Assembly: GCF_009932355.1 (NCBI RefSeq)
Contig: NZ_LEKU01000025.1
Span: forward strand, 39,578 to 103,577
Direction of reading: 5' to 3'
Length of the DNA stretch: 64,000 nucleotides
Source: Riemerella anatipestifer_E
Lineage (GTDB): Bacteria > Bacteroidota > Bacteroidia > Flavobacteriales > Weeksellaceae
The position numbers and the translations under genes were made by a program. Positions 27,414 to 35,190 of this stretch are shown here, piece by piece (positions within the stretch are counted from its first letter, which is position 1; each line of letters begins with the position of its first letter). The notes under the pieces were generated by a model. The model searched no databases. It had not been told where the DNA came from and saw only the letters and a program-made list of their open reading frames with translations.

Positions 27414-27430
27414 TCAGAAAATAGTACAAA

Positions 27431-27922
27431 ATGACTACCATCATAGTAGCAATGGGTAAAAATAACGGAATAGGTGCTAATAATCAGCTTCTTTGGCATT
27501 TACCTAAAGATTTAAAACACTTTAAAAATTTAACCTCAGGACACCCTATAATTATGGGGCGGAAAACCTACGAGAGCATCGGGAAACCTCTTCCCAATAG
27601 AACCAACATTGTAGTTAGTCAAAAAAATGATTGGTTTGAAGAGGGTATTCTAATTGTTGGTACTTTAAAGGAAGCTATTAAATTTGCCAAGAAAATAGAC
27701 GAAAATATTTTCATCATTGGTGGTGGTAGCATTTATGAGCAGACCATAGACCAAGCTGACCGACTGGAAGTAACTTTGGTGGATACCACTCTAAAGGCAG
27801 ATACCTTTTTCCCAAAAATCAACCCAAAAGAATGGCTAAAAACTGATGAAATTTGCCACGAAAAAGATGAGCAAAACCCTTATAATTTTTGTTTTCAGAC
27901 TTATGAAAGAGTACAGAAATGA
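27431..27922 (+). CDS. folA: Dihydrofolate reductase
   Basis: Reduces dihydrofolate to tetrahydrofolate with NADPH. The 163-residue protein has the expected order: VAMGKNNGIGANNQLLWHLP with substrate-binding residues, then PKDLKHFKNLTSG, PIIMGRKTYESIGKPLPNR and IIGGGSIYEQ. The length is usual for a chromosomal enzyme. Immediately after the stop codon (27920-27922) lies the left end of a mobile cassette, so the gene is complete but its natural downstream DNA has been displaced. Confidence 0.96.
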   Translation: MTTIIVAMGKNNGIGANNQLLWHLPKDLKHFKNLTSGHPIIMGRKTYESIGKPLPNRTNIVVSQKNDWFEEGILIVGTLKEAIKFAKKIDENIFIIGGGSIYEQTIDQADRLEVTLVDTTLKADTFFPKINPKEWLKTDEICHEKDEQNPYNFCFQTYERVQK

Positions 27923-27952
27923 TTAAATTAGCTGATATATTAAGAAAAAATT

Positions 27953-28633
27953 ATGGATAAAAAACTACTTGATTGGGCATATAAAACTGTAGAATATCTA
28001 CATAATGTTGCAACTGATGAAAATAACAAAGAACTAGATTTGTCATTTTATGCATTTCAATCTGAACCAAAATTAAACCCTAATGTTGTGTTTTTAGGTG
28101 TAAATCCAGGAGGTGAAGCATATTCCTATAGTTCACTTTATTCAAATCCTATTTGGGATCTCATTGAAGACGGAAAAATGACTCCAAAAAGATTTATCAA
28201 AGCCAATCCTTTAATAAAAGGTTTGAAGGATTGGAAAATCTGGAAAGAGTTAAAAAAATCATTTGGTGAATATTCATTTTTTGAAAACTATGTTTATATG
28301 AACTTAATTTATTTCAACACACCAAATGTTGAGGATTTGCTAAGAAGAAAAAATGGTAACATTGTATTAAAAAAAAATATAGAATTTACTAAAAATCTAC
28401 TTACTGAAATTATTAAACCTAAATGTATTATTTGCTTAGGAACAAAAGATTGTTTTGACAGATTAGTTAAGCAAGATGAAATACTTTTGAAATCTAATAA
28501 AAGATTAGTTTCTTTAGGCTATTTAAATAATATTAAAGTATTTGGTATTCCACATCCTTCTGGTTCTTATACATCAAATGAGCATAAAAATGAAATTGGA
28601 AAAATCATTGCTCAAAATCTTAATATTATTTAG
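27953..28633 (+). CDS. Uracil-DNA-glycosylase-superfamily-like protein (Mug/TDG-like motifs), cassette gene
   Basis: A 226-residue, Lys- and Asn-rich protein, unlike its neighbours. VVFLGVNPGGEAYSYSS (about residues 44-60) resembles motif A of Mug/TDG glycosylases (GINPG). IKVFGIPHPSGSYTSNEH near the C-terminus resembles their PNPSG loop. IICLGTKDCFD in the middle fits the third core strand. This suggests a DNA base-excision enzyme. The specificity is unknown, because residues beside the motifs differ from housekeeping enzymes. Its place in a mobile cassette suggests an accessory role such as anti-phage DNA glycosylase, which is inference. The assignment rests on motifs seen by eye. Confidence 0.6.
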   Translation: MDKKLLDWAYKTVEYLHNVATDENNKELDLSFYAFQSEPKLNPNVVFLGVNPGGEAYSYSSLYSNPIWDLIEDGKMTPKRFIKANPLIKGLKDWKIWKELKKSFGEYSFFENYVYMNLIYFNTPNVEDLLRRKNGNIVLKKNIEFTKNLLTEIIKPKCIICLGTKDCFDRLVKQDEILLKSNKRLVSLGYLNNIKVFGIPHPSGSYTSNEHKNEIGKIIAQNLNII

Positions 28634-28640
28634 ATAAAAC

Positions 28641-28806
28641 TAACACATAAGCTAACATCGGCTTGGCGAAATGCGGAGATAAGTGCTAAGTTCAACTTCT
28701 TACCTGTTTATACACCAAAAGTTATTCGCTTTTGTTTTTTTATTAAATTTACCTAAAGGTCTAAACTGAACTTTCGCTCAATTCGAACCCTCACTATCGC
28801 CAAGCC
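28641..28806 (+). repeat. attC-like imperfect palindrome of cassette A
   Basis: GGCTTGGCGA (28660-28669) and TCGCCAAGCC (28797-28806) form a perfect 10-bp inverted repeat around 127 bp. An inner pair, AGTTCA (28689-28694) and TGAACT (28767-28772), is also complementary. The core TGAACTTTCGCTCAATT (28767-28783) lies 13 bp before the right arm. The same core at the same distance occurs in the cassette at 57791-58615. Confidence 0.65.
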
Positions 28807-28817
28807 CTACCATAAGA

Positions 28818-30122
28818 TTAGACTAACTCTCCATATAAGTCATATTCCTCTGCGGAAGTTATGCGAACATTAGCAAACTCGCCGATAGAGATATAGGTAT
28901 TTTCTGCCGACACCAATACAGTATTATCTACATCGGGAGAGTCAAACTCGGTTCTCCCTACAAAATAATTACCTTCTTTTCTATCAAAAATACAACGGAA
29001 TACCTGCCCTACTTTCTCTTGATTTTTCTCCCAAGAAATTTGAGATTGCAACGCCATTATTTCTTCCACTCTAGCCTCTTTAACCTCCTGAGGCACATCA
29101 TCCTCTAACTGATATGCCGTAGTATTTTCTTCGTGAGAATAAGTAAAACAACCTAACCTATCAAATCTTTGCTCTTTTACCCAATTTTTTAATTCTTGGA
29201 AGCACTCTTCCGTCTCTCCTGGATAGCCTACAATAAGAGTGGTACGCACCGCCATATTTGGCACTTTCTCTCTAAACTTATTTAAAAGAGCATTGGTTTT
29301 TTCATGCGTTGTCCCTCTTTTCATAGACTTTAGCAAATCAGTATTGATATGCTGCAACGGAATATCAATATAATTACATACTTTAGGCTCTTCTCTGATA
29401 ATATCCAACACCTCCTCTGGAAATCCCGTAGGGAAAGCATAATGTAACCTTATCCACTCAATCCCTTCTACTTTTACCAACTCTTTTAAAAGGTCTCCTA
29501 AAGCTCTTTTCTTATAAATATCTAAACCATAATAAGTTAAATCTTGTGCAATCAAAATTAGCTCTTTAGTTCCTTTTTTGGCTAATTTTTTCGCTTCTTC
29601 TACCAGTTTTTCTATTGGTGTAGAAATATGTCCCCCTCTCATCAACGGAATAGCACAGAATGAACACGGTCTATCACAGCCTTCGGATATTTTAAGGTAA
29701 GCATAATGCTTGGGAGTTGTCGTCAATCTTTCTCCTACTAATTCGTGCTTATAATCTGCTCCTAAATGTTTGAGTAAAATAGGTAAATCCCTCATCCCAA
29801 AATATTGGTCTACATCAGGAATTTCCTTCAGTAAATCTGGCTTATATCGCTCCGAAAGGCAACCTGTTACAAAAACTTGCTCTACTTCGCCCCTATTCTT
29901 CGCCTCCACATAATCTAATATTGTGTTGATAGATTCTTCTTTCGCATTATCTATAAATCCACAAGTGTTAATTACCACAATATCTCCACGCTCTTGCTCA
30001 TGCACCACTTCTTTTCCGTTGGCTTTAAGCTGCCCCATAAGCACCTCCGAGTCGTACAAATTTTTTGAACACCCTAGCGTTACTACATTGATTCTTTTCT
30101 TTCCTGTGGATTTAGTTCTCAT
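28818..30122 (-). CDS. rimO: Ribosomal protein uS12 methylthiotransferase RimO
   Basis: A radical-SAM enzyme that adds a methylthio group to an aspartate of ribosomal protein S12. The MTTase Cys are in VTLGCSKNLYDSEVL, INTCGFIDNAKEES and TGCLSERY. The radical-SAM motif is SEGCDRPCSFCAIPLMRGGH near residues 145-165. A TRAM domain ends the protein. CSKNLYDSE separates RimO from MiaB (CQMNFSDSE), which is also in this window. The length is 434 residues. Its stop codon lies just beside the right arm of the cassette, so insertion left the gene whole. Confidence 0.95.
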   Translation of the reverse strand: MRTKSTGKKRINVVTLGCSKNLYDSEVLMGQLKANGKEVVHEQERGDIVVINTCGFIDNAKEESINTILDYVEAKNRGEVEQVFVTGCLSERYKPDLLKEIPDVDQYFGMRDLPILLKHLGADYKHELVGERLTTTPKHYAYLKISEGCDRPCSFCAIPLMRGGHISTPIEKLVEEAKKLAKKGTKELILIAQDLTYYGLDIYKKRALGDLLKELVKVEGIEWIRLHYAFPTGFPEEVLDIIREEPKVCNYIDIPLQHINTDLLKSMKRGTTHEKTNALLNKFREKVPNMAVRTTLIVGYPGETEECFQELKNWVKEQRFDRLGCFTYSHEENTTAYQLEDDVPQEVKEARVEEIMALQSQISWEKNQEKVGQVFRCIFDRKEGNYFVGRTEFDSPDVDNTVLVSAENTYISIGEFANVRITSAEEYDLYGELV

Positions 30123-30145
30123 AACATTAATGGATTAAAAGCCTG

Positions 30146-30153
30146 CAAATTTA
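30146..30153 (-). promoter_or_regulatory. -7 promoter element of rimO
   Basis: The minus strand reads TAAATTTG, matching TAnnTTTG, 23 bp before the rimO start. Confidence 0.55.
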
Positions 30154-30170
30154 GGGATTTTTACACAAAT

Positions 30171-30199
30171 AAAAAGGTACACCTCATAAAGATGTACCC
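30171..30199 (-). terminator. Terminator at the 3' end of the capsule/rml operon
   Basis: On the minus strand GGTACA and TGTACC (plus coordinates 30193-30198 and 30176-30181) form a 6-bp stem with an 11-base loop, followed by five T (plus-strand A5 at 30171-30175). It lies about 30 bp after the rmlA stop and just before the rimO promoter. Confidence 0.7.
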
Positions 30200-30227
30200 T
30201 ATTGATATTTATTTGTCTAAGAAATTG

Positions 30228-31085
30228 TTACAAAACTCTTCTTAAATATTCTCCATAACCACTTTTGCCGTATTTATCCGCTGATTTCAAAAGTTGTTCT
30301 TTATTGATGAAGCCTTTTTTATAGGCAATTTCTTCAATACAAGAAATTTTAAACCCTTGACGCTTTTCTAAAACCTTCACAAACTCCGAAGCCTCATGTA
30401 AAGAATCAAATGTTCCTGTATCTAACCATGCTGTTCCTCGGCTCATTACTCCAACTTCTAACTCGCCTCTTTCTAAGTAAATTTTATTGATGTCCGTAAT
30501 TTCTAATTCGCCTCTTGGTGAAGGCTTTAAATTTTTAGCAAATTCTACCACCTGATTATCGTAGAAATACAACCCTGGAACCGCATAATTCGATTTTGGA
30601 TTCTCAGGTTTTTCCTCAATTGAAATCGCTTTGTTTTCAGAATCAAACTCTACTACTCCATATCTTTCTGGATCAGAAACTTGATAAGCAAACACGCAAC
30701 CTCCCTTAATTTCAGTCTTACTATTTAGTAACTGCGGTAATCCTGTACCATAGAAAATATTATCGCCCAATACCAACGCTACCGAATCATCACCGATGAA
30801 TTCCTCCCCCAAAATAAAGGCTTGTGCCAATCCGTCTGGGCTTGGCTGTACTTTGTACTCTATTCTACAACCGATTTGTGAGCCATCCCCCAAAAGTTTT
30901 TTAAAGCCTTCTTGGTCGTGTGGTGTCGTAATGATAAGTATTTCTCTAATCCCCGCCAACAACAAAGTAGAAAGCGGATAGTAAATCATTGGTTTATCAT
31001 AAACAGGCATTAGCTGTTTGCTAACCGCAATGGTTAATGGGTAAAGCCTTGTACCTGAACCTCCTGCAAGTATAATTCCTTTCAT
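30228..31085 (-). CDS. rmlA: Glucose-1-phosphate thymidylyltransferase RmlA
   Basis: The first enzyme of dTDP-L-rhamnose synthesis, making dTDP-glucose from dTTP and glucose-1-phosphate. From the chosen start the protein opens MKGIILAGGSGTRLYPLTIA, the nucleotide-binding loop, followed by SKQLMPVYDKPMIYYPLSTL. GDNIFYG and EEKPENPKSNYAVPGLYFYD are RmlA signatures. A farther upstream ATG would put 16 extra residues before the loop and is rejected. The length is 285 residues. The order on the minus strand is rmlC-rmlB-rmlA, and a terminator follows. No rmlD is next to it. Confidence 0.95.
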   Translation of the reverse strand: MKGIILAGGSGTRLYPLTIAVSKQLMPVYDKPMIYYPLSTLLLAGIREILIITTPHDQEGFKKLLGDGSQIGCRIEYKVQPSPDGLAQAFILGEEFIGDDSVALVLGDNIFYGTGLPQLLNSKTEIKGGCVFAYQVSDPERYGVVEFDSENKAISIEEKPENPKSNYAVPGLYFYDNQVVEFAKNLKPSPRGELEITDINKIYLERGELEVGVMSRGTAWLDTGTFDSLHEASEFVKVLEKRQGFKISCIEEIAYKKGFINKEQLLKSADKYGKSGYGEYLRRVL

Positions 31086-31089
31086 AGTT

Positions 31090-32172
31090 TTAATTTTTAT
31101 ACTGCTCTTTGTAATATTCTTGGTAAGCACCACTGGTTACATTCTCCAACCAATCTTGATTATTCAAAAACCAGTCGATAGTCTTAGCCAAACCTTCTTC
31201 AAAAGTAACGCTTGGTTTCCAACCTAAATCTTCATTAAGCTTCGTAGCATCTATCGCATAGCGTTTGTCATGCCCTGGACGGTCTTTTACGAAAGTAATC
31301 AGTTTTTCAGAATACCCTTCTGGACGACCTAACTTGGCATCCATCTGTTTGATAAGTTCTTTAATTAAATCAATATTTTGCCACTCGTTCCAACCGCCAA
31401 TATTGTAAGTTTCGCCTGTTTTAGCCTCGTGGAAAATTTGGAAAATCGCCTTTGCATGATCTATGACAAACAGCCAATCTCTTGTATATTTACCATCACC
31501 ATAAATAGGTAACGGTTTCTCATTGATAATATTAGAAATACAAAGCGGGATTAACTTCTCAGGAAAATGATTCGGACCATAATTGTTAGAACAATTAGAC
31601 ACGATAAAAGGCATTCCGTAAGTGTTCCCATACGCTCTTACCAAATGGTCGGAAGCCGCTTTACTCGCCGAGTAAGGCGATTTAGGGTCGTAAGGCGTTT
31701 CTTCGGTGAAAAAGCCCGTTTCGCCCAAAGCCCCATAAACCTCATCAGTAGAAACATGATAAAATAAATTTTGTCTTGGTTCATCTGGGAAATTCCCGTG
31801 CGTATGCTCTGGATTAAGCGTCCAAAATTCACGGCAAAGATTTAACAAATTAGCCGTCCCCATCACATTGGTATTGATGAAAGCGTTAGGGTCGGTAATA
31901 CTTCTATCCACATGACTCTCCGCCGCCAAATGCACCACCGCATCAGGCTGATGTTTTTCAAATACCTTTCTTAACTCTTCTACTTTGGTAATATCTGCCT
32001 TTTCAAAAGTATAGTTAGGCTCGTTTTCAATATCTTTTAAATTCTCTAGATTTCCTGCATAAGTCAGAGCATCTAAATTGATTATTTTGGTATTAGGCAA
32101 GTTTTTCACAAACTCTCTTACCACATGAGAGCCAATAAAACCTGCTCCTCCTGTTATTATAATTGATTTCAT
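31090..32172 (-). CDS. rmlB: dTDP-glucose 4,6-dehydratase RmlB
   Basis: Converts dTDP-glucose to dTDP-4-dehydro-6-deoxyglucose using bound NAD. The 360-residue SDR protein has ITGGAGFIGSHVV at the start, HLAAESHVDRSI, the STDEVYG motif, the catalytic YSASKAASDH (Tyr and Lys), and NCSNNYGPNHFPEKLIPL. All are characteristic of RmlB. It lies 10 bp after rmlC and 4 bp before rmlA, clearly one transcript. Its product can feed rhamnose, talose or other 6-deoxy sugars. Confidence 0.95.
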   Translation of the reverse strand: MKSIIITGGAGFIGSHVVREFVKNLPNTKIINLDALTYAGNLENLKDIENEPNYTFEKADITKVEELRKVFEKHQPDAVVHLAAESHVDRSITDPNAFINTNVMGTANLLNLCREFWTLNPEHTHGNFPDEPRQNLFYHVSTDEVYGALGETGFFTEETPYDPKSPYSASKAASDHLVRAYGNTYGMPFIVSNCSNNYGPNHFPEKLIPLCISNIINEKPLPIYGDGKYTRDWLFVIDHAKAIFQIFHEAKTGETYNIGGWNEWQNIDLIKELIKQMDAKLGRPEGYSEKLITFVKDRPGHDKRYAIDATKLNEDLGWKPSVTFEEGLAKTIDWFLNNQDWLENVTSGAYQEYYKEQYKN

Positions 32173-32182
32173 TATTTATTTT

Positions 32183-32728
32183 TTAAAAATTCTTTTTAGA
32201 AAATGGCAACTGTACTTTATCTTTTTCGGAAAGAATAACATCGGCTTCGTCTAACTTCCAGTCTATCGCTAAATCCACATCGTTCCAAAGAACGCCTCCT
32301 TCAGACTCTTTGTTATAAAAATTATCACATTTATAGGCAAAAACTGCAGTTTCACTCAACACTGCAAAGCCGTGAGCAAAACCTCTCGGCACGTAAAACT
32401 GTAACTTATTTTCTGCCGTTAATTCCACTCCATACCATTTCCCAAACGAAGGCGAATCTTCTCTTAAATCCACCGCCACATCCCAAACTTTTCCTTCTAA
32501 GCAAGATACGAGCTTGGCTTGAGCATGCTCTCCTTTCTGCAGGTGCAACCCTCTAAGAACCCCATAAGACGATTTAGATATATTATCTTGAACAAAATGC
32601 CCGTTCATGCCTGTAAGTTCCTCAAATTTTTTCTCGTTAAACTTCTCGTAAAAGTAGCCTCTTTCGTCTTCAAAAATAGTAGGCTCTATAATATAACAGT
32701 CTTTTAATGGTGTTTCTTTTATGTTCAT
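32183..32728 (-). CDS. rmlC: dTDP-4-dehydrorhamnose 3,5-epimerase RmlC
   Basis: A cupin-fold epimerase of the rhamnose pathway. The 181-residue protein from the chosen start begins MNIKETPLKDCYIIEPTIFE. It has ERGYFYEKFNEKKF, NISKSSYGVLRGLHLQKGEH with the catalytic His, the following DVAVDLREDSPSFGKW, and YVPRGFAHGFAVLSETA, all typical of RmlC. A -7 promoter element lies 18 bp upstream, which supports this start over one seven codons further up. It may be the first gene of a separately expressed rmlCBA unit inside the capsule locus. Confidence 0.94.
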   Translation of the reverse strand: MNIKETPLKDCYIIEPTIFEDERGYFYEKFNEKKFEELTGMNGHFVQDNISKSSYGVLRGLHLQKGEHAQAKLVSCLEGKVWDVAVDLREDSPSFGKWYGVELTAENKLQFYVPRGFAHGFAVLSETAVFAYKCDNFYNKESEGGVLWNDVDLAIDWKLDEADVILSEKDKVQLPFSKKNF

Positions 32729-32746
32729 AATCTTGTATAGACTGTA

Positions 32747-32754
32747 CAAAAATA
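32747..32754 (-). promoter_or_regulatory. Possible internal promoter (-7 element) in front of rmlCBA
   Basis: The minus strand reads TATTTTTG, matching TAnnTTTG, 18 bp before the chosen rmlC start and overlapping an upstream ATG (32747-32749). It suggests that rmlCBA can be transcribed apart from the rest of the capsule operon. Confidence 0.5.
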
Positions 32755-32761
32755 AAGCTTT

Positions 32762-33355
32762 TTACTTATTAAAAAAAGTAATAATAGCTTTTAATAAAAC
32801 TCTAATATCCTCTTTGAGTGATACTCTCTCTAAATACTCTAAATTTAGTTTGATTTTGTGCGGAAAAATAACCTCATCGTTATATTTCAATGGGTTCTCT
32901 TTTTGATTCAAAAGATACTCTTCGTTTCGGTATTCTAAACTAGCCTCCGATAAAAGACCAGGCTTTAAAATCAATAATTTTCTATCTTCTCCCTTGAGAC
33001 TGTCATAATAGCCCGACACATCTGGACGAGGACCGATGAAACTCATCTCACCTTTCAAAATATTAAACAATTGGGGAAGCTCATCCAACTTAGTTTTTCT
33101 TAAAAAAGCACCTATACTTGATATTTTACGAGAAATAGGACGAATGGTTTTAAACTTATATATTCTGAAAATTTTGCCATACTGCCCCACTCTGTCTTGT
33201 ACAAAAATTCCGTAGGAAAATGTATCTACGGATACCAATATTAACAAAAGTAAAAGTAAAGGAAATATAACAACAATAATAACACCCGCTAAGATTCTAG
33301 CGAGTGTGTATTTTATTTTCAGATAGGCGTGTTGCTCTCCTTTCATAATACTCAT
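32762..33355 (-). CDS. Bacterial sugar transferase (initiating phosphoglycosyltransferase), second copy of the locus
   Basis: A monotopic phosphoglycosyltransferase of 197 residues, which would move a sugar-1-phosphate to undecaprenyl phosphate to start a repeat unit. One hydrophobic segment lies at about residues 18-45 (ARILAGVIIVVIFPLLLLLL). The signature includes FVQDRVGQYGKIFRIYKFKT, LRKTKLDELPQLFNILKGEM with the catalytic Asp-Glu pair, and FIGPRPDV. It is about as long as the PglC type but diverges at the C-terminus (SLEYRNEEYLLNQ). A second such enzyme is encoded at 34637-35185, so the locus may start two different glycans. Confidence 0.85.
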   Translation of the reverse strand: MSIMKGEQHAYLKIKYTLARILAGVIIVVIFPLLLLLLILVSVDTFSYGIFVQDRVGQYGKIFRIYKFKTIRPISRKISSIGAFLRKTKLDELPQLFNILKGEMSFIGPRPDVSGYYDSLKGEDRKLLILKPGLLSEASLEYRNEEYLLNQKENPLKYNDEVIFPHKIKLNLEYLERVSLKEDIRVLLKAIITFFNK

Positions 33356-33360
33356 TTATT

Positions 33361-33501
33361 TAACCACAGTACCCGCGTAAGGGATAGAGTGGATACCCCG
33401 AAGGGAAGATGCCGCGGAGCGAAGCGGAGCGGCAATGACCAAGGCGTATGAACGATAGCCCGACCCTAGCGGCTGGCAATAGCATTGGAGAGGGATACGC
33501 C
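33361..33501. repeat. GC-rich intergenic element, probably an interspersed repeat
   Basis: This 140-bp gap is strikingly GC-rich against the AT-rich locus. It holds nested hairpins such as TGCCGC (33410-33415) with GCGGCA (33429-33434). AGGGATA occurs near both ends in the same orientation. It has no ORF of interest and does not fold as a tRNA. Similar GC-rich hairpin elements are scattered between genes in Chryseobacterium-group genomes as I recall. It separates the sugar transferase-rml block from the aminotransferase-PglC block. Confidence 0.55.
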
Positions 33502-34635
33502 CTAACTTTTCAGTTTATAAACTACTTCTGATATTCTCTGTCTATCCGCATCGGTTAAATTAGACCCCGAAGGCAAACACAAACCGTTTTCAAACAACTG
33601 TTCCGCCACTTGCCCCCCATAATATGGAGTATCAGCAAAAACAGGCTGCAAATGCATTGGCTTCCATAATGGACGGGATTCAATATTATCCTCCAAAAAT
33701 TTCAAGCGTAAATCCTCTCTGGAAAAACCTGCCTTTTGAGCCTCAATCACCACCGCTGACAGCCAATGGTTGGAAAAATAATCCTCCGATGGCTCGGCAA
33801 ACACCTCGACACCTTCCATATTTTTGAACAAATCGATATAAAACCGATGATTAGCTCTACGCTGAGAAATCCTTTCATCTAAAACTTCCATTTGTCCACA
33901 CCCTATCCCAGCACAAATGTTGCTCATTCTATAATTGTACCCAATTTCGGAATGTTGGTAGTGCGGTGCGTTATCTCTCGCCTGGGTAGATAAAAATACG
34001 GCTTTATCCTTCTGCTCCGAGGTCTTGCAAACCAACGCTCCACCTCCCGAGGTCGTAATAATTTTATTACCATTGAAACTCAAAATACTCATTTCTCCAA
34101 AAGTACCGCATTTCTGTCCTTTATAGCTACTTCCTAAAGCCTCTGCCGCATCTTCAATGATGGGAATTTCATATTTAGAAGCAACTGCCATCAGTTCATC
34201 CATTTTTGCTGGCATTCCGTAAAGGTGGACAACGATAATGGCTTTAGGCTTTTTGCCTTTCGCTATGCGGTCTTTAATCGCTTCTTCCAAAGCGAGTGGA
34301 CACATATTCCAAGTCTCTTTTTCGCTATCAATAAACACAGGTATAGCTCCTTGATAAGCAATAGGATTTGCCGATGCCGAAAAAGTCATACTCTGACAAA
34401 TGACCTCATCTCCCATTTTAACCCCTAAAATAATCAAAGCCAAATGCAAAGCAGCAGTGCCTGTATTTAATGCAACAGGAAAAATGTTTTCCCCAAACCT
34501 TACCCTCAATTTATCCTCAAATAGCTCTATATTTTTCCCCAAAGTAGAGACATAATTTTCCTGAAATGCCTTTTCTACGTAAAGCAATTCTGCCCCCGAC
34601 ATATGTGGTGAAGATAAAGAAAGTTTGGTTTTCAT
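33502..34635 (-). CDS. DegT/DnrJ/EryC1/StrS family sugar aminotransferase (PglE-like)
   Basis: A PLP-dependent aminotransferase of 377 residues acting on keto nucleotide sugars. The PLP Lys lies in SFNGNKIITTSGGG. VALNTGTAALHLAL, ICQSMTFSASANPI, IIEDAAEALGSSYKG and the C-terminal PLWKPMHLQP are typical. With the 4,6-dehydratase at 50620-52545 it could make a UDP-4-amino-4,6-dideoxy sugar, as PglF and PglE do in Campylobacter. A PglD-type acetyltransferase is not obvious next to it. It lies one base upstream of the end of the PglC-like gene. Confidence 0.88.
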   Translation of the reverse strand: MKTKLSLSSPHMSGAELLYVEKAFQENYVSTLGKNIELFEDKLRVRFGENIFPVALNTGTAALHLALIILGVKMGDEVICQSMTFSASANPIAYQGAIPVFIDSEKETWNMCPLALEEAIKDRIAKGKKPKAIIVVHLYGMPAKMDELMAVASKYEIPIIEDAAEALGSSYKGQKCGTFGEMSILSFNGNKIITTSGGGALVCKTSEQKDKAVFLSTQARDNAPHYQHSEIGYNYRMSNICAGIGCGQMEVLDERISQRRANHRFYIDLFKNMEGVEVFAEPSEDYFSNHWLSAVVIEAQKAGFSREDLRLKFLEDNIESRPLWKPMHLQPVFADTPYYGGQVAEQLFENGLCLPSGSNLTDADRQRISEVVYKLKS

Positions 34636-34636
34636 T

Positions 34637-35185
34637 TTATTTCACTCTATCCCCTTGACCTTTTCCTCCAACCGTAGCAAATATATAATAAAAATACCTA
34701 CTCAATGTTAAAGTTCGATACATCTGAGCATCTAACTCTGCCAATTTTTTCGGGGTGGACATATCCACTTCGTTAATTTGAGCCAACCCCGTAATCCCAG
34801 GCAAAAAATCATACACACCTAATTTTTCTCGTTCTTCAATCAGTTCCGTTTGGTTAAATAAATTAGGTCTCGCTCCTACCAAACTCATATCGCCCTTAAG
34901 TACATTAAGCAGTTGTGGAAGCTCGTCCAGTTTGGTTTTCCTCAAAAACGCACCAAATTTCGTAATCGAAGCCTGACTGGCCAAATGCGAAGCCACTGAC
35001 TTAGTATCCTTATGCATCGTACGAAATTTGTATAAATTAAAGGGCTTTTTATTTTTACCCACCCGCTCTTGCACAAATATAGGAGAACCAGTGTCAAATA
35101 AACCTATCACATACAAAACCAAACCAATAGGCCACAAAAACAACAGCCCCAAAAACGATGCTAAAAAATCTATCAATCTTATCAT
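34637..35185 (-). CDS. PglC-like initiating phosphoglycosyltransferase
   Basis: A 182-residue monotopic sugar transferase. A single N-terminal hydrophobic segment (DFLASFLGLLFLWPIGLVLY) acts as the re-entrant helix. FVQERVGKNKKPFNLYKFRT, RKTKLDELPQLLNVLKGDMS (catalytic Asp-Glu) and LVGARPNLFNQ follow. The short length and context suggest the PglC type, which transfers phospho-diNAcBac or a similar UDP-sugar product to undecaprenyl phosphate. It sits between the aminotransferase and a WbpV-like epimerase, forming a sugar-synthesis-plus-initiation block. Confidence 0.9.
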   Translation of the reverse strand: MIRLIDFLASFLGLLFLWPIGLVLYVIGLFDTGSPIFVQERVGKNKKPFNLYKFRTMHKDTKSVASHLASQASITKFGAFLRKTKLDELPQLLNVLKGDMSLVGARPNLFNQTELIEEREKLGVYDFLPGITGLAQINEVDMSTPKKLAELDAQMYRTLTLSRYFYYIFATVGGKGQGDRVK

Positions 35186-35190
35186 GAAAT

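Larger units (their letters stand above)
27928..28806 (+). mobile_element. Putative integron-like gene cassette A (single gene plus attC-like palindrome)
   Basis: The left end, ATTAGCTGATATATTA (27927-27942), is an imperfect inverted copy of TAACACATAAGCTAAC (28641-28656), with 13 of 17 matched positions when one base is added on each side. Between them is one gene in the orientation gene-then-palindrome. The cassette starts 5 bp after the folA stop and ends 11 bp before the rimO stop. The layout equals an integron cassette opened at (N)/TTA. No integrase is nearby. The exact borders are inferred. Confidence 0.6.

Noticed and set aside
28634..28817. Cassette palindrome as a simple terminator or tRNA-like gene
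   Set aside because: The arms are separated by 127 bp, no T tail follows, and no tRNA cloverleaf fits. The shared core with the second cassette explains it better.
33361..33501. tRNA or other structured RNA gene in the GC-rich gap
   Set aside because: No cloverleaf, anticodon loop or T-arm sequence was found. The hairpins are short and nested, as in interspersed repeats.
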